From an uncultured Alphaproteobacteria bacterium (GTDB lineage: Bacteria; Pseudomonadota; Alphaproteobacteria; Rs-D84): a stretch of 33,105 bases of DNA. The stretch covers positions 1 to 33,105 of the forward strand of contig CAKQGH010000010.1 in NCBI GenBank assembly GCA_934232895.1, given 5' to 3'. The number at the start of each line of letters is the position of its first letter. The stretch's first letter is position 1. The translations under genes were made by a program, and so were the position numbers. Positions 7,515 to 16,158 of this stretch are shown here, piece after piece. The notes below the pieces were generated by a model. It was not told where the DNA came from, did no database searches, and saw only the letters and a program-made list of their open reading frames with translations.

Positions 7515-7538
7515 AGTGATACAGTGATGTAGTGAAAA
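7515..7538. repeat. Octamer tandem repeat AGTGATNN (3 copies)
   Basis: AGTGATAC, AGTGATGT, AGTGAAAA in tandem between two converging terminators; same unit and period as 4244-4276. Confidence 0.65.
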
Positions 7539-7560
7539 AATGCGCCGTTGGCGCATTTTT
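7535..7560 (-). terminator. Terminator of the minus-strand Cys-rich operon
   Basis: AAAAAATGCGCC-GTT-GGCGCATTTTT, symmetric, so it can work both ways. It closes the two-gene unit 10838-7569. Confidence 0.85.
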
Positions 7561-7568
7561 CTTATTTC

Positions 7569-8264
7569 TTATTTGAAATATTTTTTATGTTGCTTTTGCG
7601 ATGTGCCCAGCATTTTATTAAACATTGCGTCGGCCGCAGATTTATCCGCCGGGGTTGCACCCTGGGCACTGCTGGGGTCGGCACCGTTTAATATAATCAG
7701 GCGATTTGGCGTTGTTGCGCCGCCATCACATTCAATATAATATTCGGTATCATCAAAATATTTCCCAAAACAGCGATTGTTCACAACCGCAACATACCCG
7801 TCACGCGCCAATGTTTCGCACGTTGGCTGTGCACCGAATGTGATTTCGCCGTTTGGTAATTCTTCATCGGCGTTATCCAATACACCCGCGCACCAAACAT
7901 TCACAAATTTCCCATTCACAGATGCCATTGTGCCGTTGGCCGTGGTTTTGCGTGCACCAAAACAGTCGCCATTTAATACGGCCGTGTCAAAATCGCGTTT
8001 GATTCCAATACCGCGTTCAATGTCGCGGCGACTGATTGCCATCGGGTCGGATGGATTCGCGGACAACGCCGCCGGGCATACCATTTTCAGCCCCCAACAT
8101 TTACTGTCCGTGTCCCACAGCCCCTTGTCAAAACCGGCGCCCATTGTGGGATAGCAATTTGTCGGATCAAACCGGCATATTGTTGGTTGTTGCCACCATG
8201 GAACCGCCGCAAATGCATTTGCACATATCATTGACAAGGCCGAAATTAAAAAATATTTTTTCAT
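7569..8264 (-). CDS. Exported cysteine-containing protein, unknown
   Basis: A 231-residue protein with a clear signal peptide (residues 1-19, MKKYFLISA...AFA) and ten cysteines in the mature part, mostly in short islands (CRFDPTNC, KCWG..VC, DCFG, RCFG). The DCFG and RCFG segments suggest two related halves. The C-terminus is basic (KQHKKYFK). I do not recognise the family. It starts 69 nt after the 834-residue Cys-rich protein, with a GAGAG ribosome-binding site and no terminator between, so both are probably one transcript ended by the hairpin at 7535-7560. Export plus paired cysteines points to a disulfide-stabilised periplasmic or surface protein. Confidence 0.82.
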   Translation of the reverse strand: MKKYFLISALSMICANAFAAVPWWQQPTICRFDPTNCYPTMGAGFDKGLWDTDSKCWGLKMVCPAALSANPSDPMAISRRDIERGIGIKRDFDTAVLNGDCFGARKTTANGTMASVNGKFVNVWCAGVLDNADEELPNGEITFGAQPTCETLARDGYVAVVNNRCFGKYFDDTEYYIECDGGATTPNRLIILNGADPSSAQGATPADKSAADAMFNKMLGTSQKQHKKYFK

Positions 8265-8333
8265 ATCAAAATCTCTCGCGTTGTGTGTATTTTATCAAAT
8301 TTTTGTCGTTATCGCAAATGATATTCGTGTTTG

Positions 8334-10838
8334 CTATTTGCGGCAATATCCCCATTCTTTGTTAGCACTGGTTTCGGTATAGAATTCTGTGAACAATTCG
8401 TCACCCGTGATGGCGTGTTTGCCACTGCCACCACCGGCAGTATCTTTCCACGGGTCGGCAACCCAGATACCGCCCAAACGTTCACATTCGGCGGCCAGGC
8501 TTTTTGACATGTCGCTGCGTACAGAATCCATTACAACATTTACATCTTCCATAACGGTGGTTGGCAATACATAATCATCGGCGGTTGATTCCGATGGTCG
8601 GACGCAAACCTGCATGGCATAACGTATAACCTTTTGATACAAACTGCCCGGATAACTGGTCCCGCATGATGCAATCGCGTCGCCGTTTTCATCGTTGGAC
8701 TTGGGCTCCTCCGTACCACCGGCACAAGTATACCCCGCTGGGCATGGTCGGCATTGGTGCCCGCACAGATAGTAGTCTGTGTTGCATTTGGTATAAACTT
8801 TTTTCTTCTGGCAGAAATAATCTCTTTCTTTGCCCATATATATTGTGCGTGTACATGATGTTCCGGTTGTACAGGAGCCATAAGTATTATTTTTCCACGT
8901 CACTTTTGGGGTGCCACTGGTCGAAATGTCAAAGTCATAGCACGAGTCATATAAATTAGTAGATGCGGCGACGGATAATACAGAATTGCATTTGGGTATC
9001 ATTGCGTACCGTTGTTCCCCGGGGGCATACGTACGGCATGCATACGGATAACTGTGCAAAGTGTCATTGCCGGTCACGCGGCATATATCTTGGGTAAATT
9101 CCATCAATGTGGCGCGGCATTCCTTGGCAATCTTTTGATCGGTCAATTCGTGCATCGCATCCAGCAACAATTGCATTCCATCGGACGAGCCGCCATACAA
9201 ATTACTGCATGCGTTTAATTTTTCACTGCATAATTCCTCGGATAATTCCAGACGCGAACCAATCAATAATTGGTCTTTGATATTGCTAAAATCTTTTAAT
9301 TGTTTGCTTTGTTCGTCATAGCATGCGTTCACAACCTCCAGACATTCATTCTTTACCGTACGAATGCGCTCTTGTTGGCCCTGGTATATTTCGGCGATGG
9401 CCTGGCGCATAAATTCGTTCCATACATCGTCCGCCAAATCGCGACATGTGTCCAAACTGGCCGCGGCAAAATCACGACGGCGGTTTAATTCGGAAACGAT
9501 ATTGCGGTTTGTTGCATTGGTGAGTACATCGCCCGACAAAGAAATTTGATTGCCCAATTGGAAAAAGTTCGCGGAATAAATCGGTTCGCCCGTGTCATAG
9601 TTCAAATAGCGACCCGTTGTATCCAAACAGTGCACATAGTCCGTCCCGCATGCGGTATTTGCGGTTATGTCTGCGCGAACCAATGCAACGCAATCATTGA
9701 TTGACGACGAATTGTGGTTGTTGTAATTTTCCAGACGCGCGTTGTTCATTTCGCGTTCGGTGCTGCGTATAGTGCTGTTTGCGTTGACCAATTTTTTATC
9801 CAGTGCGGTCACCAATGCCGTACAATCGTTTTCAATGTACATTCCGTATGCCGCAACAACCATATCCAATATAGATTGTGATGCGCAATTATCCGCCACC
9901 AAATCTACGCATTGTGCGTGAACGGCGTTGTATAATGATTCCCCAGTCAGGTTGGCAATATTGGTCCCGCCCGCCAAATCCGTTGTTGACCATATTGCAT
10001 TTATGTCGCCCGCAATGTCCAATGTACCGGCGGTTGACAGGGATGATTTTTTAGTCTTGTTCAACACATCGCTGATACCGGCCAACTGTTGTGCGGATGC
10101 AGATGTATCCTTGGCACGGGCGGCGACTGCTTCGCCTGATGTTTCGGTCAACATCGCTGTGACCTCGGCCCCGGTCTTGGTAATTGCATCAATGTTCAAA
10201 TCCTTGAAATTCTGTAATTGGTCGGCCGCATTGCCCAGGGCGCGTTCGCGCGATTGTATCTCACTCAGTTTTGACGAGCATACACACCGACGATAACTTT
10301 CATTTTGTTTTGCACAGAATTGGTCCATGCATGTGAAATATGATTCACGACATGCGTTGTACCCCGTGCCAAATGTTTTTGTTCCCGTACCCGATACTGT
10401 TGGGTTTGATGCCGCGCGCACCACGGTTTTGGTCGCGGTGGCGCGCGGGCTGGTTATGGGTTGTGTCGCACTGCGTGATGATTGTGCGGGCGCGGTTGCA
10501 CTGCGCGATACGGTTTTGGTCGCGGTGGCGCGTGCGCTGGTTATGGGTTGCGTCGCACTGCGTGATGATTGTGTGGGCGCGGATACGGCACTGCGCGATA
10601 CGGTTTTGGCCGCGGCGGCCCGCGCGGCAACCGATGTGCCGGTGGTGCGGTTTGTTGTGGCGGTGCGTGCGCCGTTTGTGGTGCGCTGGGGCGTGGCGGC
10701 GGATGGTGATGTTGCCGTACGTGCGACCGTAGCACCAGTTGATTGTGTGCGATTTATACTGGTCGCATCACGAACAGCGGCATCGGCAAAGCCAATGCAC
10801 GCGCACGCTGTGGCGATAAAAAGCAAAATCTTTCTCAT
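8334..10838 (-). CDS. Large exported Cys-rich protein with C-x6-C modules
   Basis: An 834-residue protein: signal peptide (1-20, ending FADA), an S/T/A-rich spacer to about residue 155 with a tandem 29-30-residue repeat, then the family signature C163-x6-C170-x4-C175 (in CRESYFTCMDQFC) followed by RCVC. Further on there is a module whose second Cys is replaced by Asp (C-x6-D-x6-C-x6-C, ending ACGTDYVHC). The C-terminal quarter is dense in cysteines, including CRPCPAGYTCAGGT, an EGF-like or laminin-like loop. It is paralogous to the 744- and 838-residue proteins encoded divergently beyond infA: they share the N-terminal signature and a block of type LY..A...C..........C......L...Y...I..DC. Function unknown; a disulfide-bonded envelope or surface protein is likely. 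ATG 10838 has no proper Shine-Dalgarno spacing; the promoter places the transcript start only about 6 nt upstream. Confidence 0.9.
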   Translation of the reverse strand: MRKILLFIATACACIGFADAAVRDATSINRTQSTGATVARTATSPSAATPQRTTNGARTATTNRTTGTSVAARAAAAKTVSRSAVSAPTQSSRSATQPITSARATATKTVSRSATAPAQSSRSATQPITSPRATATKTVVRAASNPTVSGTGTKTFGTGYNACRESYFTCMDQFCAKQNESYRRCVCSSKLSEIQSRERALGNAADQLQNFKDLNIDAITKTGAEVTAMLTETSGEAVAARAKDTSASAQQLAGISDVLNKTKKSSLSTAGTLDIAGDINAIWSTTDLAGGTNIANLTGESLYNAVHAQCVDLVADNCASQSILDMVVAAYGMYIENDCTALVTALDKKLVNANSTIRSTEREMNNARLENYNNHNSSSINDCVALVRADITANTACGTDYVHCLDTTGRYLNYDTGEPIYSANFFQLGNQISLSGDVLTNATNRNIVSELNRRRDFAAASLDTCRDLADDVWNEFMRQAIAEIYQGQQERIRTVKNECLEVVNACYDEQSKQLKDFSNIKDQLLIGSRLELSEELCSEKLNACSNLYGGSSDGMQLLLDAMHELTDQKIAKECRATLMEFTQDICRVTGNDTLHSYPYACRTYAPGEQRYAMIPKCNSVLSVAASTNLYDSCYDFDISTSGTPKVTWKNNTYGSCTTGTSCTRTIYMGKERDYFCQKKKVYTKCNTDYYLCGHQCRPCPAGYTCAGGTEEPKSNDENGDAIASCGTSYPGSLYQKVIRYAMQVCVRPSESTADDYVLPTTVMEDVNVVMDSVRSDMSKSLAAECERLGGIWVADPWKDTAGGGSGKHAITGDELFTEFYTETSANKEWGYCRK
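10424..10630 (-). repeat. In-frame tandem repeat, about 87-90 bp, 2-3 copies
   Basis: The word CGGTTTTGG recurs at 10424, 10511 and 10601, with long near-identical stretches after the first two. It encodes the RSATQPITS.RATATKTV repeat in the spacer of the 834-residue protein. The unit length is a multiple of three, so copy changes alter spacer length without frameshift. Confidence 0.8.
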
Positions 10839-10850
10839 CCTTGTTGATTG

Positions 10851-10880
10851 ATGATAGCAAAAATCAGATTTTCAGGGCAA
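10851..10880 (-). promoter_or_regulatory. Promoter of the 834-residue protein operon
   Basis: On the minus strand TTGCCC (10880-10875), 18 bp, TATCAT (10856-10851). The predicted start near 10844 leaves a leader of only about 6 nt before ATG 10838. Confidence 0.6.
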
Positions 10881-10913
10881 GGGATATTTAACGGAATTTT
10901 AACAATTTTTTGC

Positions 10914-10944
10914 AAATAAAAATCCCACAGTTTGTGGGATTTGT
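10914..10944 (-). terminator. Terminator of infA
   Basis: AATCCCACA (10921-10929) pairs with TGTGGGATT (10933-10941). The minus-strand tail is TTTTATTTGC. It starts directly behind the infA stop. Confidence 0.85.
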
Positions 10945-11193
10945 TTATTGGTTTTGGGCATCGCCCGTCGGACGGTTTCGTTCAACAAATGTTATGCGGC
11001 CCTTGTCCAAATCGTATGGCGTCATTTCAACGCGTACGCGTTCGCCAACGTTGACCCAGATGCGTGCCTTGCGCATTTTGCCGCACACGGTTGCCAAAAT
11101 TTCGTGACCATTTTCCAATTTTACACGAAACATAGTGTTTGGCAATTTATCTTCGACCGTGCCAGTGAATACAATTACATCATCTTTTGCCAT
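10945..11193 (-). CDS. infA: Translation initiation factor IF-1
   Basis: An 82-residue S1-type OB-fold protein that binds the 30S A site during initiation. The family blocks are obvious: MAKDDVIVFTGTVEDKLPN, MFRVKLENGHEILA, GKMRK and PYDLDKGRITF. The C-terminus is about ten residues longer than the 72-residue E. coli protein (ending TGDAQNQ), a common extension. It starts with ATG behind an AAGGA site and has its own promoter and terminator, so it is a single-gene unit. It lies between divergently oriented Cys-rich surface-protein genes, not in a ribosomal cluster. Confidence 0.97.
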   Translation of the reverse strand: MAKDDVIVFTGTVEDKLPNTMFRVKLENGHEILATVCGKMRKARIWVNVGERVRVEMTPYDLDKGRITFVERNRPTGDAQNQ

Positions 11194-11231
11194 GGTTTTT
11201 CCTTGGATTATTCATAGATTTTCTGGGGAAT

Positions 11232-11260
11232 ATAATACCGGTTTGCATAAAAAATTGCAA
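11232..11260 (-). promoter_or_regulatory. Promoter of infA
   Basis: On the minus strand TTGCAA (11260-11255), 17 bp, TATTAT (11237-11232). It uses the same -35 hexamer as the structured RNA at 4323. Confidence 0.7.
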
Positions 11261-11274
11261 GTTGTTTTTAGCAC

Positions 11275-11303
11275 TTGCACCGCACGCCGACATTTGATAA
11301 AAT
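11275..11303 (+). promoter_or_regulatory. Promoter of the 744/838-residue protein operon
   Basis: TTGCAC (11275-11280), 17 bp, TAAAAT (11298-11303), 27 bp before ATG 11331. It lies back-to-back with the infA promoter, the -35 boxes being about 15 bp apart. Confidence 0.6.
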
Positions 11304-11330
11304 TAGGCATAATAATGTAGGGTGGATTTC

Positions 11331-13565
11331 ATGAAATTGGGTGTTATTTTTACTTTGTTGTGCGCTGTGCCGGGCCTGGCATTTGGGGCGCCGCGCGATG
11401 CGAATAATGTTCGTGTTGGTGTGACGCGTATGTCGGCGGCGGCGGGGCGTGCACCACAAAGTGTGCAAAAACAGACCACTGCGGCCCCGGCCGAAACAAC
11501 GGGTGGTGGTGCCGCATCCGCATCAACGGAATCTGATGCCACGGTGGCGGAACCCGTCGCCACAACGCCCGCGACAGATGGCGCGGAAATCGTGACACCG
11601 GCGGCCACGACCACAACGACAACCAATACAACAACGGCGACGGCCGCCACCACGGCGGCATCTGCGCCCGCCGCGGCCAGTGCGAATTGCCGCGAGGCAT
11701 ATCGTGAATGTATGGATGCGTTTTGTTTGCTTGATGAATCCGAGGGGCTGCGTTGTGCGTGTTCCGATAATATAAATCGTTCAAAATCATTGATTCAAGA
11801 AATCCAACAAATTCAGGCCGACGCAGACAAATTGTATACCGAGGGGGTAGAGCGCGAACAACTGGGGGCCAAGGCTAAACTAGTCTTTGGCGAGAGCGAG
11901 GCCGCCAAGAAAAGTTCGCAGGCGTCTGGTTTGAACTTCTTTGATTGGTTGAACAGTGGCGATGACGACGACGAAGACGGCAGTGTTGGCGAAGATGTCG
12001 ACATTGGTGACAGTCTGTACAATATGGCGTCGGAATATTGTGCCGACACATTACAGGCGTGTGGCACGAAATCTGAAATGGAAGAAATGTTGTACCAGCG
12101 TCAGATTATTGCCGATTGCAAATCGTTTGATTCATATCTGGCGGACCAAAAAATAAACGCAAACGCGAACAAACGCACCGCCGAATCGGCCGTGCGCAAG
12201 GCCAGATTGGAGATGCTGGATACGACCAACAAATACAATCGTGGCGAATGCTTGTTGGCGTATAAATCGTGCATTTCGGACAAGGGCGGATGTGGTTCGC
12301 ATTTTGAAAACTGTTTGGATGCCGATTTGTTGGGGCGTCGTTCAAATGCGTGTGAAAACGTGCTGGACCAATGTATGGCGGTGCGTGACACGGTATTAAA
12401 GGATTGGAAGGCCGAATCGGAAAGCATTTTGGTTGATGCCGAAAAATATGCCGATAAAAATTACCGCGCGACATGTTTGGCGCGTATTCAGGTCTGTTTG
12501 GAAGATGGGTGCAGCACCGCAACCAATTCGGCATGTTTGACCGATGTGAATGTTGCGGCTGGAATTTGCCCGGTCATTACCGAATGCGAAGAAAAAATCC
12601 CCGGCATCCAGGCGACCATAAATGATAAATTGGGATATTTGCGTACGCGGTTCTGCCAGAACGATATTGATAAATGTTTACAGGACAAATGTGGTGAAAA
12701 CTTTACTGCGCCAGAATGCGTTGGGAAAAAAACGACCGAGATTGCAGCATTGTGTCCCCAGGATATGTACCCATCGTGCAAAAACGAAACACAATTTGAC
12801 ATTATTGTCCAGGCTGTTTTGTTGCAAATGGATTACCAGTTGATGCAGGGTTGCATAAACTATTTCGGTGAACAATTGGGCCGCGTATGCGGAACCGATA
12901 TGTCGTGTTTGCCGACCGACACGAAAGTTGCATCGTTGGTTGAAATTCCTGATACCGAGGCCGGATTGGCCGAATTGCGTGAAACGGTTCGTGCAAATGC
13001 GACCGCATCGGTGGATGAATTCTTTAAACAATTTGAACAAGATAAAACGGTTGCCGCATGTCAAGATGGTGAAAAGCCCAAGGGCAAAGATTCATTGGGA
13101 ACCAGCGTGTTTAACACGGCAAAGATGATTGCACAAATTGGTGCGGAAAATCGCGCTATGCGTGAATTAGAATCCAAGATTGCGGAACTGTCACGCAAAC
13201 AAGATTTGGCCGCGGCCGAAGAGAATTGCAAGAATACATACAAAGTTGAATCGCCGGATAAATCGTCCCAGAATTACAGTTATATCCGCAGTGTGTCATT
13301 TGAGCCGTCGTTGCGTAATTGCCATGTGTGCCGTATGCAACAGGTTTGCGAAACCGGTGGCGAATCCAAGGGTACCGCGGCGGTCAAGGGATTGTCTGGT
13401 GGTCTGGCGGCGGGTGCGTCGGCCGGCACGATGATATCACCGGGATGGGGCACGGCCATTGGCGGTGTCGTCGGTGCGGTTGGTGGGGCGTTTGCCGGAA
13501 TGGCGGCGTCTGACCAGAAAGACTATTGCCAGGAAATAGAGTCCTGTGAAGACATAAATATGTAA
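11331..13565 (+). CDS. Large exported Cys-rich protein with C-x6-C modules
   Basis: A 744-residue protein. Signal peptide 1-19 (ending LAFG), an Ala/Thr-rich spacer to about residue 117, then C120-x6-C127-x4-C132 in CREAYRECMDAFC and an RCAC pair. After an acidic stretch (DDDDED near 211) comes a perfect quartet module C307-x6-C314-x6-C321-x6-C328, ending CGSHFENC. Two further C-x6-C-x4-C motifs follow (CLARIQVCLEDGC, CQNDIDKCLQDKC), then a CHVC site and a Gly/Ala-rich hydrophobic segment before the end (GGLAAGASAG, GGVVGAVGGAFAGM), resembling a glycine zipper. The protein ends CEDINM, almost as its neighbour does (CEDITM). ATG 11331 is preferred to GTG 11322: it has an AGGGTGG ribosome-binding site and a better signal-peptide start. 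First gene of a two-gene unit, 26 nt before the next. Function unknown. Confidence 0.92.
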   Translation: MKLGVIFTLLCAVPGLAFGAPRDANNVRVGVTRMSAAAGRAPQSVQKQTTAAPAETTGGGAASASTESDATVAEPVATTPATDGAEIVTPAATTTTTTNTTTATAATTAASAPAAASANCREAYRECMDAFCLLDESEGLRCACSDNINRSKSLIQEIQQIQADADKLYTEGVEREQLGAKAKLVFGESEAAKKSSQASGLNFFDWLNSGDDDDEDGSVGEDVDIGDSLYNMASEYCADTLQACGTKSEMEEMLYQRQIIADCKSFDSYLADQKINANANKRTAESAVRKARLEMLDTTNKYNRGECLLAYKSCISDKGGCGSHFENCLDADLLGRRSNACENVLDQCMAVRDTVLKDWKAESESILVDAEKYADKNYRATCLARIQVCLEDGCSTATNSACLTDVNVAAGICPVITECEEKIPGIQATINDKLGYLRTRFCQNDIDKCLQDKCGENFTAPECVGKKTTEIAALCPQDMYPSCKNETQFDIIVQAVLLQMDYQLMQGCINYFGEQLGRVCGTDMSCLPTDTKVASLVEIPDTEAGLAELRETVRANATASVDEFFKQFEQDKTVAACQDGEKPKGKDSLGTSVFNTAKMIAQIGAENRAMRELESKIAELSRKQDLAAAEENCKNTYKVESPDKSSQNYSYIRSVSFEPSLRNCHVCRMQQVCETGGESKGTAAVKGLSGGLAAGASAGTMISPGWGTAIGGVVGAVGGAFAGMAASDQKDYCQEIESCEDINM

Positions 13566-13591
13566 AAGAACCGGAGCAGAGGAGAGAGAAA

Positions 13592-16108
13592 ATGCACTTG
13601 TATTGGAAACAAATTTGTGCGGCGTTGGTATGTGGTGCAACCATGTTGGGGGCGCCTGACGCGTTTGCGGCGAAAACATCGTCGACAAAATCGGGCAAAC
13701 AATCCGCCATACAAAAGGGTACCAGTGTGCGCAGCCAAACCCAGGCAACGGGCCTGTATGACCAGGCGTGCTATGACGCGTACTATGGATGTATGGACCA
13801 GTTCTGTATTGCCGACAACACCAACGGGGGCAGTTGTTCATGCAGTGATGACAGTGCAAAATATGAAAAGCAATTTGCCGAAATTCAATCTATATTGGAA
13901 GAGGCCGCGCGTATTCGCACCGAAGAGGTTGAAAAGGTCAAGGCCGGCGCCGATGCGGATATTGTGTTTTCCGGTACCCGTAAATATGACGAGGATGGTA
14001 ACATATTGGCGGCGGGTGAATTGACCAAGGCCGAAAAGAAAAAGAAGGAGATAGAAGATTTATTTAATTCCACGTTATATGATGACGAGGACGAAGAGGA
14101 CGATGTTTTCAGCAGCATTGGCAACATTGGCGATAAAACTGGTGCCGAATTGTATGATGCCGCGCAACAGATATGCGAGGTCCAAGTCCCCGATAACTGT
14201 GCCAAAGATTTGCCATTTTTAACACAAATGTATTCGCGTCAAATTGCATCGGACTGCAAGGGATATGAAAACACATTGGCCACAAAAATGGCCGCGGCGA
14301 AACAGGAATTGACCGCCGCCCAGGGCGAGGTTCGCACCGCTTTAAAAGAAAGTTTTGAATCGGCGAACAAGTACGATTTGGGAACATGTATGGTCGAATT
14401 CAAAAAATGTATGCAAACCAAAGATGCATGTGACAGTGACTGGGGTAATTGTGTTGGCACCATTGCATCTGAAAATATGCAGAATAACGAAGCGGTCAGC
14501 ACCGCCAAGACCAAGGTCGCAACGGTAAACAAATATGATATTACCGATTCCACCATGGAAATCCTGGATTCAAAACGCATTATCTGTGAAAAGGTTTTGG
14601 ACCAATGCGTCGCCGTGCGTGACCAGGTATGGCCGGCATTCCTGCGCGAGGCCGCGCCGACAATAAAAATTGCGGAATCCAAGGTTGAATCAAAATTCCG
14701 TCAATCGTGCTTGAACAGCATTTCAACATGTATCCAAAATGCGTGTAAGGACGATATTGTGGGCAAGGGCACCGCAACAATGGATGCGTGTTTGTCTCGC
14801 CCAGATATGGCGCGCAGTTTCTGCAAGGTTGAAATTGACCCGTGCGAACGTATGGAACCGTTGATTTGGGGATATGTGGTCGATAAATTGGCCGCTATGC
14901 GTGTTGACGCCTGTACCCAAGAGGTCAAAGATTGCTTTACCGCCGACACGCGTTGCGGGGCCGATTTCTCGAACTGTATTGGTATGGATTACAATTACAT
15001 CCACGATATTTGCCCGGTTGACAGCCTGGTCGTGTGCAAGGCGAACAACCCGAAATTCTCGATGGATGATTTGGATTCCATGTTGATGGGGTTGTATCTG
15101 AACATTGATAACAGTGCCATGGAACAGTGCCAGAATTTAGTCGACGAAAAAATGACCGAAATTTGTGGCAGCACAACCGACTGTAATAAATTTGCGGCCG
15201 ACGACACAATCGGCACGGGTTCGTTGCGGTCCCAGAAAGATGGCACGACATATCGTGTGACCGGTATGATTTCATTCGGCAGCATCAAAATGGGCGATGC
15301 GTCGGGCAAAACAGTTGAAAAGATTGGCGAAAAAGAAACTGTTTTGGCACCGGGCGAAATCGGGGTCAACAGTTATATGGCCGAAATTCGCACACGCAAC
15401 GCGGGTGTCGCCAATGCCGAGGGTATATTCTCGTCCATCGAAGAAGAATTGAACAACATTGCGGGAACAATCAATCGTACAATTACAATGATTGAACAAG
15501 ATCCGAAAATCCAATTCTGTGTCAATGGGCGTGACCTGTCGCAAATCACGGGCGAGGCCGGCGCAAAAACATCGGCGCGTTTTCCGAACTTGCTGAACCA
15601 GGTGAAAATGCAAATTGCGGTTGCCGCATTGCGCAAGGCCCAGGATAACTATAACGCAAAACTGAACGAGGCAATTTCTGATGCGACCAAAAATGCATCG
15701 GCCGATTTGGCCCAGTATATGTGCCAGAAAATTGCTGAAAACGGTGGCAGCGGGGGCAGTGGTGTCGAAGCGTCCACGCCGTTGGTTGCTCCGTATTCCA
15801 TCAGCTATGATGTTGGTGCGGGCTTGACCACCGAAGAATTGACCAAGGGTGGTGCTGGCGTTATATCTACCAAGGGGGCGACGTTCAACACTGGTAAATA
15901 CCTGGGGGCGGGTTCTTTGGACAGCGGTGGCACAAACAAAACCGTACGCGCAGTGTTCAGTCGTGACACCAGAATATGCCATATCTGCAGCCAGACGACA
16001 TCACAGGATTGCAAAACATCCGGCAGTGTCAGTTGGTTCCACAATAACCGCAAGGTCGATTGCAAGACCAATGTTGGCGAAGAGGTATGCGAGGATATAA
16101 CAATGTAA
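13592..16108 (+). CDS. Large exported Cys-rich protein, paralogue of the upstream gene
   Basis: An 838-residue protein: signal peptide 1-26 (ending DAFA), short spacer, C60-x6-C67-x4-C72 in CYDAYYGCMDQFC, and CSCS. Next come a charged segment (DDEDEEDD near 164-171) and two perfect quartet modules, C266-x6-C273-x6-C280-x6-C287 (ending CDSDWGNC) and a later one ending CGADFSNC, plus CLNSISTCIQNAC. The C-terminal part has CHIC and ends CEDITM. The order of elements and the shared VLDQC.AVRD.V block make it a tandem duplicate of the preceding gene. The ribosome-binding site is GGAGAG. The unit ends with the terminator at 16114-16140. Cys spacing of seven residues suggests helices stapled by disulfides; location is probably periplasm or cell surface. 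No homologue with known function is recognised. Confidence 0.92.
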   Translation: MHLYWKQICAALVCGATMLGAPDAFAAKTSSTKSGKQSAIQKGTSVRSQTQATGLYDQACYDAYYGCMDQFCIADNTNGGSCSCSDDSAKYEKQFAEIQSILEEAARIRTEEVEKVKAGADADIVFSGTRKYDEDGNILAAGELTKAEKKKKEIEDLFNSTLYDDEDEEDDVFSSIGNIGDKTGAELYDAAQQICEVQVPDNCAKDLPFLTQMYSRQIASDCKGYENTLATKMAAAKQELTAAQGEVRTALKESFESANKYDLGTCMVEFKKCMQTKDACDSDWGNCVGTIASENMQNNEAVSTAKTKVATVNKYDITDSTMEILDSKRIICEKVLDQCVAVRDQVWPAFLREAAPTIKIAESKVESKFRQSCLNSISTCIQNACKDDIVGKGTATMDACLSRPDMARSFCKVEIDPCERMEPLIWGYVVDKLAAMRVDACTQEVKDCFTADTRCGADFSNCIGMDYNYIHDICPVDSLVVCKANNPKFSMDDLDSMLMGLYLNIDNSAMEQCQNLVDEKMTEICGSTTDCNKFAADDTIGTGSLRSQKDGTTYRVTGMISFGSIKMGDASGKTVEKIGEKETVLAPGEIGVNSYMAEIRTRNAGVANAEGIFSSIEEELNNIAGTINRTITMIEQDPKIQFCVNGRDLSQITGEAGAKTSARFPNLLNQVKMQIAVAALRKAQDNYNAKLNEAISDATKNASADLAQYMCQKIAENGGSGGSGVEASTPLVAPYSISYDVGAGLTTEELTKGGAGVISTKGATFNTGKYLGAGSLDSGGTNKTVRAVFSRDTRICHICSQTTSQDCKTSGSVSWFHNNRKVDCKTNVGEEVCEDITM

Positions 16109-16113
16109 AACAG

Positions 16114-16140
16114 AAACGGGTCGTATGACCCGTTTTTTTT
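16114..16140 (+). terminator. Terminator of the Cys-rich pair
   Basis: AAACGGGTC-GTAT-GACCCGTTT followed by a T run, 5 nt after the stop codon. Confidence 0.9.
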
Positions 16141-16158
16141 AACCATAGGAATAAAAGT

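Noticed and set aside
10327..10851. 174-codon plus-strand open frame, Ala/Val-rich
   Set aside because: Antisense of the tandem-repeat spacer of the 834-residue protein; low-complexity GC-rich DNA keeps several frames open.
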